Positions 36,129-48,042 are shown, numbered from the stretch's first letter. The stretch: 64,000 nucleotides of DNA from Montifringilla adamsi (GCA_017590115.1 JAGGNK010003335.1:11470286-11534285); one strand, 5' to 3'. The notes: generated by a model not told the origin, from the sequence alone. Translations and numbers: made by a program.

Positions 36129-36417
36129 GTGCTTTTCAAAAGGTGTTTCCTCACATTTCTCCAGTGTTTACGACCATGATTTGATTTTAGCAGAAGTAAT
36201 ATTATTGTTCAGAAGTAATATCGTTGTTTATGCTGCTATTTCATGTACCATGCCCTTAACTTTCTTTGCGGAAAATGTTTATAAAAAGGAGACAGTGACA
36301 AATAAACCCCACTGCAGGTTTGCCCTGTTATTTCTGGATTGTAGATCTTGCCTCAGTGTGAGCTGACTGAGGAGTCTGGGGGCCTTGCTGCTCTGTCTAA
36401 TTTCTGTTTGCTGCCAG
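36129..36417 (+). other. Candidate exon between two strong splice-site matches
   Basis: A 10-T tract plus CCTTCTCCTGATCTTTAG precedes 36129 and is a very good acceptor. CCAG/gtaagt at 36417/36418 matches the donor consensus fully. One frame is open from 36130 to a TGA at 36364-36366 (78 codons), so it is not open across the whole 289 nt; the other frames are closed. The deduced peptide matches nothing I know. It could be an exon of a non-coding RNA, a terminal coding exon with an alternative donor, or chance. A second full-consensus donor CTAG/gtaagt lies just upstream at 36071/36072. Confidence 0.22.
36191..36228 (+). repeat. 19-bp tandem duplication
   Basis: CAGAAGTAATATTATTGTT (36191-36209) is followed directly by CAGAAGTAATATCGTTGTT (36210-36228), with two mismatches that create a CpG. 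This is a recent-looking slippage duplication inside the candidate exon. Confidence 0.85.
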
Positions 36418-39400
36418 GTAAGTCTGAGCAGCCCCTGTTCAGGGAAAAGCTGCAATTATAGTTGTGATCGTGACACCAGAGTTCACCTGAATTTCAGGAG
36501 AAGTTTGTGGAGGTTTGGAAGCTAATGAGCTGCAGCCAAAGCAGGGGGAGAGCTCTGCAGCTACTTTTTTAGGGGGGGGTTGATGTTCCTCAGCACTGGG
36601 TGCTATTCAGCTTTTCTGTCTTGCTCTGGGCTCACAGAGTGCTCGTTCTCTCTTTATTTCTCCAAGTCTTGGCTTTATTCTGCATTATCAGGGCTGTCTT
36701 GTACAAAGAATTGTATTGATGGAATGAAAGTTAGCAGTGAAAAAAAACCAAAAAAAACCAACAAAACCAGCCCTTGAGATATGATGAATTAGCTGCAATT
36801 TCAGTGGTAAAAATGGTCTCTCATAGCTGGCTATTAACTACACTCTGGTGAATACATTTTCATGCAAGAGATGGTTTGCTATTTCAAAGGAGTCTCATTG
36901 AGACTTGATCAAGTTATTTTCAAAAGTTTAAAGTATTATTAGCTGTAAATCCTGCTGCTCAATTTTACAGTCACGTTTTTTATTTGCTGTTGCTTCTCTG
37001 TGTATATTCTGGGTGGGCACTGAAGGAAAAGTGGAGCTAACTACCCTGGAGAAAGGGGAAACACAGAAATGCTTCCCTGTTACTCTGGCTTTAAGGAAGT
37101 ATGACCTTGTATTTCATGGTGCTGTGGAGAAGCTGGAAATCACTCCCTCACCAGCATGCCTGCATTTCTAAACTGCAGCCAGGATTCTCCTTATCTTTCA
37201 CAGAGCACAGTCACTGATGTGCCATCATGGGTCATTTGTTAAAAAACTCTCTTTGCTATTTTTAACGCTCAGTGAAGAGGAATTTTTTTTTTTTTGTTTT
37301 ATTTTGGTTTTAGATTAACAAGGTAAGGGGAAATCTAGCCAGCATGGTAGCTCAAAAAGTTCAGCAAAATGAATACTATCAGATCAACATCTCTAAGAGA
37401 AGCAAGAGAGCAGAGATTGCTGCCTGAGAGCCCATCAGGAATGGCTGGTCCTGAGCAAGCCTGGGAGATTAATGTTACTGAAGAGCCACTGATCAAAACA
37501 ATTAATAATTGGCAATTCAGCAGAGTGGCTAATGAGTTCTGTATGGAACAGCTACCCCTCACCTGAAGAAAGAAGTTGCTTTCCAGGTCTGGACTGGCCT
37601 GGACTGTTTCTGCAAATGATCTGAGGGTAACTTGGATGCACTAATGCCATCGGAAATTTGAAATCTGTAAGGTATTGGATCATCCTGCATTTACTGTGGC
37701 TCTGCAGGGAACCTTAATTACAGAGAGGAAATGACTTGCCGACATTTGCACTTTCCTGCCTTGCCACTGAATTCATCATGGTCAGTGTTTTCCTTGTCTA
37801 CTTTCAGTTTACTTGGTTTAACCTCAGTGGATCCTTCACTTAATCCCAGTTAGCTCAGGCCAGTGCCTGGTTAGGAGATATCCAAAGGAAAACTCAGCTG
37901 GTGAATAATTTCTGCTGAACCAAAATTTTTAGGGACATGTTCTTTTTAAAAATACAGCAGATCCATGGTGAAATTCTTGTCCGTGTTCAGCAAGTAAAGG
38001 AACAGCATTAACTTCTGTGCCCTACCTAAGTTCTAGCTCTGGCCTTCCCTGAAACCTGTAATTTCAGGTCAATAAAGCTGCACTTCAGTGAACTATGGCT
38101 ATTTTTTGCTGCCTACAGTTTTTTGTCTTCCATCCCAGAATTTACTGCATTTCACTATGGAATATTTGCTGAACAAATCCCTACGCATACAGACAACTGG
38201 ATGATCACCTGAGCTTGCTCATTCTCAGTTCAGTCAAGTCTTAAAATATTGGATCTTGTTTTCCTGTCTTGGGGAAGGCACTGACTGAATATAAACATGT
38301 CTGTTGAAAAGCAGCTTTGAGTGTGCCCAATGCCACTGTGGACAGGAGATGGAAATGGGGACCTGTTCTGCTGCAGCAAGGCTGCCTTGCTGCACCTCTC
38401 TTCTTTTCTTTCCTCCAAGACATTGCTGGCATCTAAAAGTAATCCTACCATGGTGGCACACGGGTCTTCTTCTTAGGATGCCTTGTGAGTCAGACTCACG
38501 TAGGATGTGAATGTTTTCTTTTGAAACTCACATTATTGTCCATGGCACTTCCAGGGGCACAGAGCCAACAGTGAGAGAGAGCAGGCTCTGCTCAGCCTGT
38601 CACACTGAGATGCACCAAGGTTTGTTTGCTAAGTTCCTCCTGACTTTAGTACTGCACAGGGGTGTGGACTTACCCCATTTCCTTTTCAGATGCACAAGCT
38701 GGAGCCAAAGCTGGAATTGTGGATGCAGGTTTTCCTGGCCTGAAGAGTGAGCTGGTTTCACAGGAGCATCATTAAGGGAGAAGTACAAAGAGAGACCTGT
38801 GTGATCTGAGTCACTCCTAAAGCCCACCTTGATGCTTCTGAGCGAGTTCTCAAACAAAGCAAGTAAGCAAGGACTTCTCTCTCATACCATAATACCTTCC
38901 CTCTGCTTTGTCTGCCCCCTCCCAAAATCCCCAGGCAGGCAGTGAAATCCCACAGGCTGTGAGATCAGCACTCTGCCCTGTTACCAGGTTACCCACCACT
39001 AAATCTGCAAGGGACTCAGGGACATTCTCTGTGACTGAACAAGTGACTGCTCTGTCCTGGGGGTATAAATCTGATGCAAGCTTGTCAGCATAAGCCTTGT
39101 ATATTTATGGGAAGCTTTCAGAGGAGCTGCACGGGATCAGAGCTTCTGTTCAGCTCCAAGGCACAGCATCCCCAGCACGGCTGTGAATGGAGAGCCATGT
39201 CCCAGGCACACTCTGCTGCCTCACTGCCCAGCCCTGCAGAGCAGTGATGCATTTGTACTGATTTGTCACTCCTGGAACCGGTGTAAGAGACCTGGAGTGG
39301 GAGCATGAAGGATGGAAGTGACACCAGGGTAAGGGCAAGGAACATTGGCACTATATTTAGGGCAGAAGCAGATAGTGGTAACAATTGCAGGGATCATATA

Positions 39401-40565
39401 TAATGCAGTAAAACTGTCTGCCTGAAATATAAACAAAAGCCCTTTCCTGAGGCAGTGAGGGGTGATCAGTCATGTTGACAGTCTCCTCAGCTAAGCAGCC
39501 AGGACATCTCATTCAGATAGCATTGACCAAGTGTAGGGCATTGCTGATTTCTTTAAAAGCATCCTGGAAACAGCATCTTTGCTCTGGTGCAGAGGAATGT
39601 CTCCTCTCCAGATGTCTTACACGAGCTTCATGAGTGTGTGCTGGCACTTTTGGTGTCTCCTCTACCCTGAGCAGCACAAGGGTGGTATGTGCCAGGATGC
39701 AGCAGAAAATCAGAGAATGTGACTTAGTTTTGAGTGTGTTCAGAATATCAGCAGCTTGCTCAAGGAGATATCTTGGTGAGCTGTATTGGATTACAAACCA
39801 AAACATAATAATTTAACTCCTGGATACATTCATTCTGCTTCTAGGATATTTCCTTTAGCAAGCAAACCAGCAGAATTCTGTTCTGCACAAATATGCCTCA
39901 GAACTGAGGAATGGACTCTGCTTTGATCTGCCCTTTCACTTATTTTTCTTTCAGCTCACATGGAGTAAATGGAAAAAAATTCAATATCCTTTCTATATTG
40001 TTTTTACCCTTTCCCTTTTTGAAAATGCCTTTTTGGCCACTCTCAGTGAGAAGATGCTGGCTGGAACTCAGTTAGCACGTTTGTACCTATATTGTGGTAA
40101 GAAAGGAAAACTGCTCTGGTTCTTCAAGGTGCAGAAAGGAAGCAGAAGCCACCCATTCCTTCCAAGGTAATTCCCACATTCTGGAGAGCATAATTTTTTC
40201 CAGGCAGCACCAATGAAACAGTGACAGAGAGCTCTGTGAGCTCCAGACCGCTCTGTGTGCTCCCTGTCCTTTGCTAATTCTTTACCTGCTCTAGTTTTAA
40301 AAGCCTCAGAAGAATGAAATTCCACTCTGAGATATCCAGATACAATTCAAGAACAAACCCTTCAAAGTGGTAGGAGGAAGGTAAGAGATACAGGGGGAAC
40401 CTGATCCCCAGGCTGCCTGCACAGGAGGAAGGCGTTTGATTGCAGTTTTATTGTTCCTCATGTCAAAACTGATGGACTGCCAGGAACAAGGGGCTGTCCC
40501 AGGGGAAAAGTGGCCCAAGACTGGGCTAACAGTGGCTCCTCTGGGTCCAAGAGCAAGTGGCAAGG

Positions 40566-40823
40566 TGTCCTGGGTTGGTTATATGAAGCTTGTATCCCCA
40601 ATCTTCTGTTCTGTTTATGCTGGATAAACAGAAAAGTTTTCTCCCAGAATTTCTCCCAAAATTGCCCTAAACCAGTACACAGGGAGAGGCTGGGGCTGGT
40701 GGCAGCTGTGATGCTGCTGTGCATTACTGAGGCTGCCACCAGCAAAGTGCCCCTTTCCTATCTGCTCCCAGCCTTGGCTACCAGCTCTTCATTTACACAC
40801 ATAATAAATTCACTTGTTAATTA
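40566..40823 (+). mobile_element. Putative solo LTR remnant of an avian ERV
   Basis: The segment opens with TGTCCTGGGTTGG, a start reminiscent of avian endogenous-retrovirus LTRs as I remember them. It carries a purine-rich GGGAGAGGCTGGGGC section and an AATAAA poly(A) word at 40803-40808, shortly before the presumed end. No internal retroviral coding sequence flanks it, so a solo or truncated LTR fits best. A clean TG...CA pair with a matching target-site duplication was not found: CAAGG precedes the start, and an imperfect CAAAGG lies near 40858. The family name is not assigned. Confidence 0.4.
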
Positions 40824-41985
40824 GAAGAAGTAAATATGATGAGCTTTTGATATAGTTCAAAGGAGCAATAGCCAGTTTCTTGATTCCCAGGTTGGCAGCT
40901 GTCCTTCCTGTGTGCCCCAGAATCAAAGTGCAGCTCTTGCTCCAGCAACTGTCAGGCTTTTTACATCTTTTGATCAAGAGCCTGGCTGCAGAAAGAGGAA
41001 AAACCAACACCCAACTGTTTGGATCTTTTCCCTTACAATTATTATCACATCCATTACTCAGCAGAAGCCTGGGATGCCCTTTCATTCTTACACAAATACT
41101 TTCTTTTGGGATTCATTTAAAGTTTTCTTGTGCATGAAGTGGTCACTTGTCAGCCATCCACCTGAAAGGGTGAGGCACAGAAAGCACAGTCAGCTAAAAA
41201 GGAGCCCTGGCTTCAAGCATTTGTAATGAATATTGACAAAAAGAGGGGGTGGGGAGGAGTGAGAATCAAAAGCTTGAAAATTGCTGATTAGGCAAAAGCT
41301 GACTGCCTCCTGCCTATGGAGAAAATGGCATCATTAGAGGGATGCAACAGGGCTGGCATTATGCAACGCCTGGTCAGGAGCAGGGAACAGCACAGCAGCA
41401 ACTCCCACTCAGACCAGAAAGACAGGAGATTGCCCTTCTGTCTGACTTGTGAAATTTCAATCCTGGAAAAATGCCAGGCTGTGGTGGTCCCCAGACTGGA
41501 TCACCCCTGTGGTCTGGGCAGCCAGAGGTGCCCCACAGACCAACACCAGAAGCCGTCAGCAGGCAGGAGTGGGGAATTCTGCTTCCCTGTCCCAGATGAC
41601 AGCAAACCCTCTGTTAGGGAAACCGTGGAGTCTGGTGTTCCTCCTCCTTCTCATGTTTTACCCCCAATCTCAGGGTACAAGTGAGCCCACAGACCAGGTG
41701 ACTTGAGCATGGACTGGGATGGAGCAGCACCTCGGGCTCCTGGAGACTGCAAAGAGCCAGGGGCTGGGGACAGAGTGAGCTGAGATCCTGCTCAGAGCCT
41801 TCCCTCTGCACATATTTCATGGTGAGCAGGGCTGGGGGTGCCAGTGATGACCAGCCTTTATTGGCCATCAGGTGATGAATGATGCTCTCAGGCTGCCTGT
41901 GTGCACAGCAAAAGGAAACCAGCAGGGCTGGGGTCTCCTGGTGCTGCTGTGCCAAGAGAGATGGAGATCACTAGTTAGTTACTCC

Positions 41986-42004
41986 TTTTTTTTTTTTTTT
42001 TTTT
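41986..42004 (+). repeat. T19 homopolymer
   Basis: Nineteen T followed by AGCAATC. The tract plus AG resembles a splice acceptor, but no exon is supported. Confidence 0.9.
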
Positions 42005-42819
42005 AGCAATCTCCGAGCATTTACTGCAAGTCAGGACTGGAAGGGGAAGCTGCAGCACTGCTTCCCATCTCCTCTCCTCTGCGCTGAGCAGACCCAGGCC
42101 CCTGGGATAAGGATTTCAAGAGCAATAAATTCACTCTAAAAATTTAAAGAGGATGACGCAGAAAACTTCAAAAAAACAAACAAACCAGCTCCACACAATA
42201 AAAGCCATTTCTCTCCTGACGTCTCTCTCCAGTTACAGCGTGACACATCAAGGTCAGACACCCTGTCCCACAGGAGCTGGGCTTTGTGCAGGGTGAGAAT
42301 CATCCCCTAACGGTGTGTGGTGGCTGACGCTTCCTAACGACAATCTACTTATATAAAACCCAGGATTCTCATGGTGGGACACCATTTCCAGCAAGTGTTC
42401 CCTCTCACAGGGCAGGAAGCTCTGAGCTGAAGTGCCTTCAGGAGGTAGGAAGAGTCAAAGAGAGGTTTAACCTGCCACTGCTGCTCCCAGGCCCTGCTCC
42501 CGTGTCCGACCACACCAAGGAGAGCTCCCATCTGCAGCTCAATAAATCACCCATTCATGCCAGGAGGTTTCTCTATGGCAGAAGCTGAACTCAACAGCAA
42601 GAATAATAATCCATATGTTTGTAATTGTGATTAGCTCCTCTGGAAGATAAAACCCAGAAAGCTCTGCTGGGGCATCACAAATGTGGCAGCACTCAGGGCC
42701 CCTGATGCTCTCGGTCAGGAAAGGGGATGGAGCAGGGAGCCCCACCCTGCTTGGAGCATTTCCACCTCACCAGTCTCCTCCATGGCTTGTTTGGTTTCCC
42801 TTGTTTTAGAAAAATCTCC

Positions 42820-42842
42820 TTTTTTTTTTTTTTTTTTTTTTT
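42820..42842 (+). repeat. T23 homopolymer
   Basis: Twenty-three T following CTCC. It produces a phenylalanine run in a chance frame. Confidence 0.9.
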
Positions 42843-42951
42843 CCTTTAATGCAGTGAGTTTTCTTGTGCGTAGTCTCCTAAATGAATGCACAGGCTGTTT
42901 CTGGCATGCTTTAAACCTTCATGCATTTTTAATGATTTACAAGGAAAAGAA

Positions 42952-43022
42952 TTTTTTCTCTCTTTCCCTCTTTCCTTCTATTCCCCCCTTTTCCTCCTCC
43001 TTGATTCCCTTTTTCTTTCTTT
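42952..43022 (+). repeat. Polypyrimidine tract, about 70 bp
   Basis: Almost only C and T, with a few purines (near 42980 and 43003). Long polypyrimidine/polypurine runs can adopt triplex structures. It sits directly before the 43.1 kb putative conserved block. Confidence 0.7.
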
Positions 43023-43079
43023 ATGAAAAAAAAAGTAATGACTTAATACATATCAAGTGGAATTGCTGGTTTGTGGTGA

Positions 43080-43680
43080 CGGTTTTATAATTCCAGGTTC
43101 AAGTTTTTTCTATTTAATTATGCACTATAATTCTCATGAACTATAATGCAATAACAAAAGCATGCACCAGGGTTGGCACAAGTCTGTTCTTTATTAGCAT
43201 GAGTATGGGTACAGTGCTTTATGTGTGAAATAAAATATTTGGACCTGATGCTGAGTCTGTTTCTTTAGAATTGCACTGAGCGCTTCTTCCTTTCAAACAC
43301 TGAAGCTGAGGCCCTCTGTTCCCTGCCTGGCCTGTTTCTCCCCTGATAAATTCACTTGTACTTCATTTCATGAAGCCTTATTTGTCTGTAACTGCCTTTG
43401 TAATGCCTTAATTGAATAGAGGGTTCATACATTAACCTGAAGTCCTCTATAGTATCTTGGTTTATGAAGGTTAAAAGTGATTAACTGATGAAAGGCTGCT
43501 TGCTGTAAATATTGACATTTCCCCAACCTGCCAGGGTTTTGATTAGCTCCTGAAGTTGCCTTAACATTTTTGTTTATCAGGTTATCAGCATTTCCAAAAG
43601 CTTATAAACATCAGGACTTTTCTCATGCCAATTAATGTTTCAGACCCTGAAGGCAGTGCAAAACAATAAATGGTGAGTGC
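43080..43680. promoter_or_regulatory. Long putative conserved AT-rich element
   Basis: About 600 bp of complex AT-rich sequence includes TATTTAATTATGC, the word ACTATAAT twice (43124-43131 and 43140-43147), GCCTTAATTGAATAG near 43406, AGTGATTAACTGATG near 43477 and CCAATTAATG near 43628. No simple repeat interrupts it. The right end, AAATG/gtgagt near 43673, resembles a splice donor. I read it as an enhancer-like conserved block or a cluster of two or three. An exon is unlikely because the frames are closed. Confidence 0.42.
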
Positions 43681-44221
43681 ATTCATCACCTTTGAGTGGG
43701 ACTCTGTGTGTAATATTAAGCTTGACTCTAAATATTTGCACAAACGGGACTAATTGTGCAAAAATTATTCTCGCAGGCACTGTATTTCCTTTTCAGTCAC
43801 TTTTGACGATACTGTTTGTAAATCATTCTGGTTTTTGGAAAGAATACTCTCTGGAACAAGCAGGACTGCTTTTTACAGCTGCAAATGGTTTATTTGCAGG
43901 ATTCTGCCTTGCCCAAAAGCAGCTTGGATTTGACAGCAAGTGCTGGTGAACTTTGTAGTGTTTGTAGCTGGTGTTTTAGAGAATTCCTCTGAAATCTGCC
44001 TTTAGTCCTGGCTCTGATTTCCTCAGCATTTCCATAAGTGTTGCTGGCAATGAATATTTAACCCTTCTGCTAACCAGAATCTGGTAGAGATTAAAAGCTC
44101 CCTGGCCTGTAAGAAGTCAAGAAGTCAGATTACTTTTTTTCAGGTTACCTTTGAAATGCCTTGGGAGTAGAAAAAATGATATCAAAATGATATCAGGTAA
44201 CTTAAGTAACCTGTCATGCAC

Positions 44222-44225
<4 letters not shown>

Positions 44226-44276
<51 letters not shown>

Positions 44277-44299
44277 TTGTGTGTGTGTGTATGTATATA
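44226..44299 (+). repeat. Compound (TA)14-(TG)n microsatellite
   Basis: TA units run from 44226 to about 44253, then TG units to about 44275, then TTTG and TG units to about 44290, and a short ATGTATATA end. Such compound repeats are usually polymorphic and, with their alternating purine-pyrimidine order, can form left-handed or cruciform DNA. Confidence 0.97.
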
Positions 44300-45173
44300 G
44301 AATAAACAAATGAAATGTACCTTTAGCACTCCTTACTGCAAATTTCTCACAGGTGACCCAGATTCACAAACATGAGAGGAAATCCTCCCAAACACTCAGG
44401 AGTATTATCGGGGCAATTAACCAGTGTGGCTGGGTGATCCCAGGGCTGGGAACTGCTGGGATGTGCAGAGCTGCTGGGAATCTCAGTTAAAAACTCTCCC
44501 TGCCCCTTTCCAAGCAGCCCCCAACAGTTCCCAGCTTCTTTATTTTAAATCAAACATTGTTTTTGGAGGTCCATGATCCATCCTTTTTGTATCTGTTTAT
44601 CTTTGTGTACCCCAGATGTGGGGAGGGGCCTGCCTTGCTCTGTATCAATTTTTTTTCTTTTTTTTCCAATATCTTTTAATGATTGTGTTTTCCTTTAAAA
44701 CTGTGTTTTGACCTGCCCAAAAGTCTTTTCTTTAGTGTTTAGGGTTCTGAAATTCTTCCTAATGAAGGTGAGCTTTCATCTCTGGCCATGCATATGAATA
44801 ATACTTCTGAAGTACTTGCAAGAGAAACAATTTATAATCTAAAAATATTTTAGGCAATTATGTTATTCTGGGTTAGGGGAAGTACAAAGTTTGTGCTTCT
44901 ATTTTTTTCTACCCAAACAATTTAATATGCATTTTTTCATTTCTGTCATCCTGGTCTGAACTTCTCAAGGGCTTATGGTGCATTAAAGGCATGAATGATG
45001 AAAATATTAGTTATGGACTCATAAACTTCACCCTGAAGAGCTGTGACATGCTGCAGACTCACTTGTAAGTAGACAAAGAATTTCACAGCAATTCCCAGAG
45101 CTGTGACACCATCAAGGAGCAGTTGCAAAGAAAGCTGTGTGCTGAAACGTGTGGTAAGTAATAAAATCAAAGA

Positions 45174-45194
45174 TTTTTTTTTCTTTTTTTTTTT
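45174..45194 (+). repeat. T-rich tract with one C
   Basis: T9-C-T11, directly after a TGTG/gtaagt donor-like site at 45153/45154. Confidence 0.8.
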
Positions 45195-46765
45195 ATTAGG
45201 TGACAAATCTAAGAATGATTTTGTTTACCAATATTTCACTGATTCAGAACAATTTTCAGTAAAGAGAGAGATGTGATGGTTTTGACAGAGTTCTGCTGTC
45301 CTCCTCCATCCCTGACTGCATTTACTGTCCCACAAGCCCTTAGTCTAACCAAACCTTTTTTCTTCCCTCCATGTCATTCCCACTCACCCACAGGAAATAA
45401 ACATCTGGACACAGACACCCAGGCAGGAGTGCAAGCAAGCACCAGGCCAAGTTCTCCAACCAACACATTGTCCCATGTCTCTGGAGAGGAGGAGGGTAAA
45501 TACATCACCTTCTTTTATGTATAAATGCCATTTATACTGAAACTGTGCTGCGTTTTAATAAAACCACTCCAAGGTGTGCTGCTTTAATCTTAAGAGGACA
45601 ATGTCTTTACCTTTTCTTTTGCTACTTGATGTGTTCCTAAGGGTGTGATGCACATTCAGCTGCTGGTTTACTGCTGACTGAGACTTTTTCATTTTTCAGC
45701 TGTCTTTGATACCTGGTTTTCCAACTTTTGTGCTCAGGCTTTAAAGTGAACCCGGCGGCTGAGTGCTGCAAAGGCAGGGTGGCTTCCTAAATTCTCTCCT
45801 CGAGCCTCATACGTGTGTAAAAGATGTGTTGCTGCCTGTTCTAAGGGGTGGGCACTGGAACTGGGTGGGAAAGCTGAAGGCACTGCCAACATCTGCCTGG
45901 CATTAAGGCAGGCAGGTTTCAAAGCATTGAAACTGCCAAATTCCTCTGGAAGTGAATGGGTGTGTGCCATCCCTTTGAACTCCTTCCAAAATCCAGGCTC
46001 TGTTCGCTGGGAAGAGGAAGCTTAACCTTTTTGTGTCAGCTCCACCTCCCTCACCTCTTTATGATGCACTGAAAAGTAATCCTGCACCTCCCTGGAAGAG
46101 CAGATCTCCCTGAACACCCATCCTGCCAGGATGAGCCACTTCCATGAGTCACTGCTGTAGAGGCTTCCCCTCCTTTTGACTGAAAGGTGTTTAATGAATT
46201 TAATCTGAAACGTATCCTGAATTAGTAACAGCCAGGCACATGTAGCTATTCTGGTGTTGGGTGTCAAAAAAAAAGTTTAAAAAAACCAAAAAAGGTGCTT
46301 TACGCAGCTGAGCCTATGGAAGGGTGAAGCCAGAGGGTTTCCCTGGGAGCAGAATTTTTCCTCTGCTTCTCTGGATCCCATCTCAGCAGCAGCAGCCCCA
46401 TCTAGCCCTGTTACCTGGTGGTGGCTTGCAGCACTGTGACACCCCATGGCATGGCACAGCCAGCCCTGCTGGGATGGATTATTGATGCTGAGGAAATGGG
46501 AGTGTTACAAGGGCTTTGTTCAGAGCTGCTGAGCCAAATAACAGTACAGAAGTAGCTAAAAGCAGGGAGTGCCCATAAATTCACAAATGTGCTTGTTTAG
46601 CCATTGATTTAGTTGTCTGGCCATTTATTCTGGTTGCTCAAACCTCCAGCTGTATTTTTCTTGTGTTTGCAATGGTGACTGTAAGTGTTACAGGGAATCA
46701 TGTGGGGAAAGCAGGACCTCAAAGGCAGCTGCAGAGGAGCATTGCCTGGAAAGCTGCTCTCACAG

Positions 46766-46779
46766 CCTAGAGGGGGCAG
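46766..46779 (+). promoter_or_regulatory. CTCF-like word
   Basis: CCTAGAGGGGGCAG fits 11 of 14 positions of the CCASYAGRKGGCRS core motif, including the whole AGRKGGCRS part. One such match in 64 kb is expected by chance, so binding is uncertain. Confidence 0.25.
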
Positions 46780-47139
46780 GGTGGAAAAAAAGGAGATTTC
46801 TGTCCTCATGAACCTATCTCCAGCCATCCAGGAAAACAGTGAGCAAATCCTATAGCTAAAGAAATCGGTAAGGTTTTTGGGGCTCCTGTAAGTTGATGTA
46901 AGCTGGCATCCAAGTTGGAGAGGGTCCCCAAAGGCCTGGCAGAAGAGCCAGACCAGCTCCCTGAGCTGCTCTCCTTGTACCTGTCACAGCCTGGGCTGGG
47001 CAGCAGCGCCACTCGCTGCAGAGATTATCAAAGCCATAAAAACCTCAGCTCCTGCATTTCAGCTCTGCAAACTACACGTGCACAGCACTCTCCTCACATC
47101 CTGTACCACCACAAGGGCTGCCTTTGGCTTTCTGCTGGG

Positions 47140-47617
47140 GTGACAACTGGGATGATGCCGTGTGAAGACTGACCTAAAGCAGAGACTAGATGGAGCTAAA
47201 GAATAAAGTAAGGACTTATTTGGAGGCCTCAAATAGATCCACCTTGGGCAGCACAACCCAAAATAGCCACAAAATGGACAACAGGTCACAGGGTCTCACA
47301 CTTCTATAAGTTTTGGTCCATTTGCATATTGAAGCTAATTGTCCAATTACAGCTTTAGCCCATGAAGTCCCATCCTTCTTGTTTTTCTCTCTTCAGCCCA
47401 TGTTGTTTGTGCTCTTGGACCTGAAATTTGGATCATTTGTCCTTGGTCCCCAGCTAGAGAAGGAATTTTTTTGTTTACCTATTCTGTAAAGAGAGCTTAC
47501 TATCCCCTAATATTAAGCCTAGACTTACACACTAGCAGAATCTATCTAAAAAATATAAAAGCTAAAACCTGAGGCTAAAAGCGAAAAGCTTTTAAAATGT
47601 CTCCCACCCTCCTGACA
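47140..47617 (-). mobile_element. Putative solo LTR remnant, minus strand
   Basis: Read on the minus strand, the segment starts TGTCAGGAGGG at 47617. It then has an ATGCAAAT octamer (complement of 47320-47327) and a TATA-like CTTATAGAAG (complement of 47301-47310). About 85 bp later comes AATAAGTCC, a degenerate poly(A) signal, and then a T-rich TTACTTTATTC section. That order (octamer, TATA, poly(A) word) is the usual U3-R-U5 layout of a retroviral LTR, and the wording resembles avian ERV LTRs I remember. No gag, pol or env sequence flanks it. The right-hand plus-strand edge is fairly sharp; the left edge near 47140 is uncertain and no clean target-site duplication was found. Confidence 0.5.
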
Positions 47618-48042
47618 CAGGGCTGCGCTTCAGGCAGCTCCTTGGCACTGCTGCCTTCACACAGCTCTGGGTGGAGCTGAGCTCAGAGGGGTTTTGGAGT
47701 GGATGAAGGTGTGACAGCTGCACCACTGCCAACAATTTAAAATAGGCTGTGATGGCCAAAAGATAGCTGAGTTTTTAATGCTGGTGTTGTCACCATTGCT
47801 TGTGCAGAGTGGGTTGGGTATTTCAGGTTGCTGCAGCTGCTGGTTTGCTGTGAACAATATTTAGAGCAGTTGTTTCAAAAGATATCTGTCTAAAATGCAT
47901 CATTAATGTGTAGCTCTGGGTAGAAAATCCCTAAGTTTAGGGGGTGAATCTTGGCAGCTGTCGATCAAAAGGGGATCCCTGCACTTGAAGAGAATAAAAA
48001 AGGAGGGAGATTAATGGTGTGGGAATGTTGTGGAGCATGGAG

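Larger units (their letters stand above)
34706..43079. other. Non-coding stretch, possible small exons only
   Basis: No full gene is seen. The stretch holds a T-rich/A43 pair at 35.0-35.3 kb, a possible exon at 36129-36417, a possible 9-nt exon at 37314-37322, an LTR-like remnant from 40566, T19 and T23 runs and a polypyrimidine tract at about 42.95-43.02 kb. Reading frames of up to about 135 codons here are low-complexity or have no domain. Confidence 0.6.

Noticed and set aside
42683..43090. 135-codon plus-strand frame
   Set aside because: Kept open by a T23 run (polyphenylalanine) and a polypyrimidine tract.
44973..45206. Hydrophobic 77-codon minus-strand frame
   Set aside because: Begins in a poly-lysine stretch made by a T-rich tract and ends without homologue; hydrophobicity comes from AT-rich codons.
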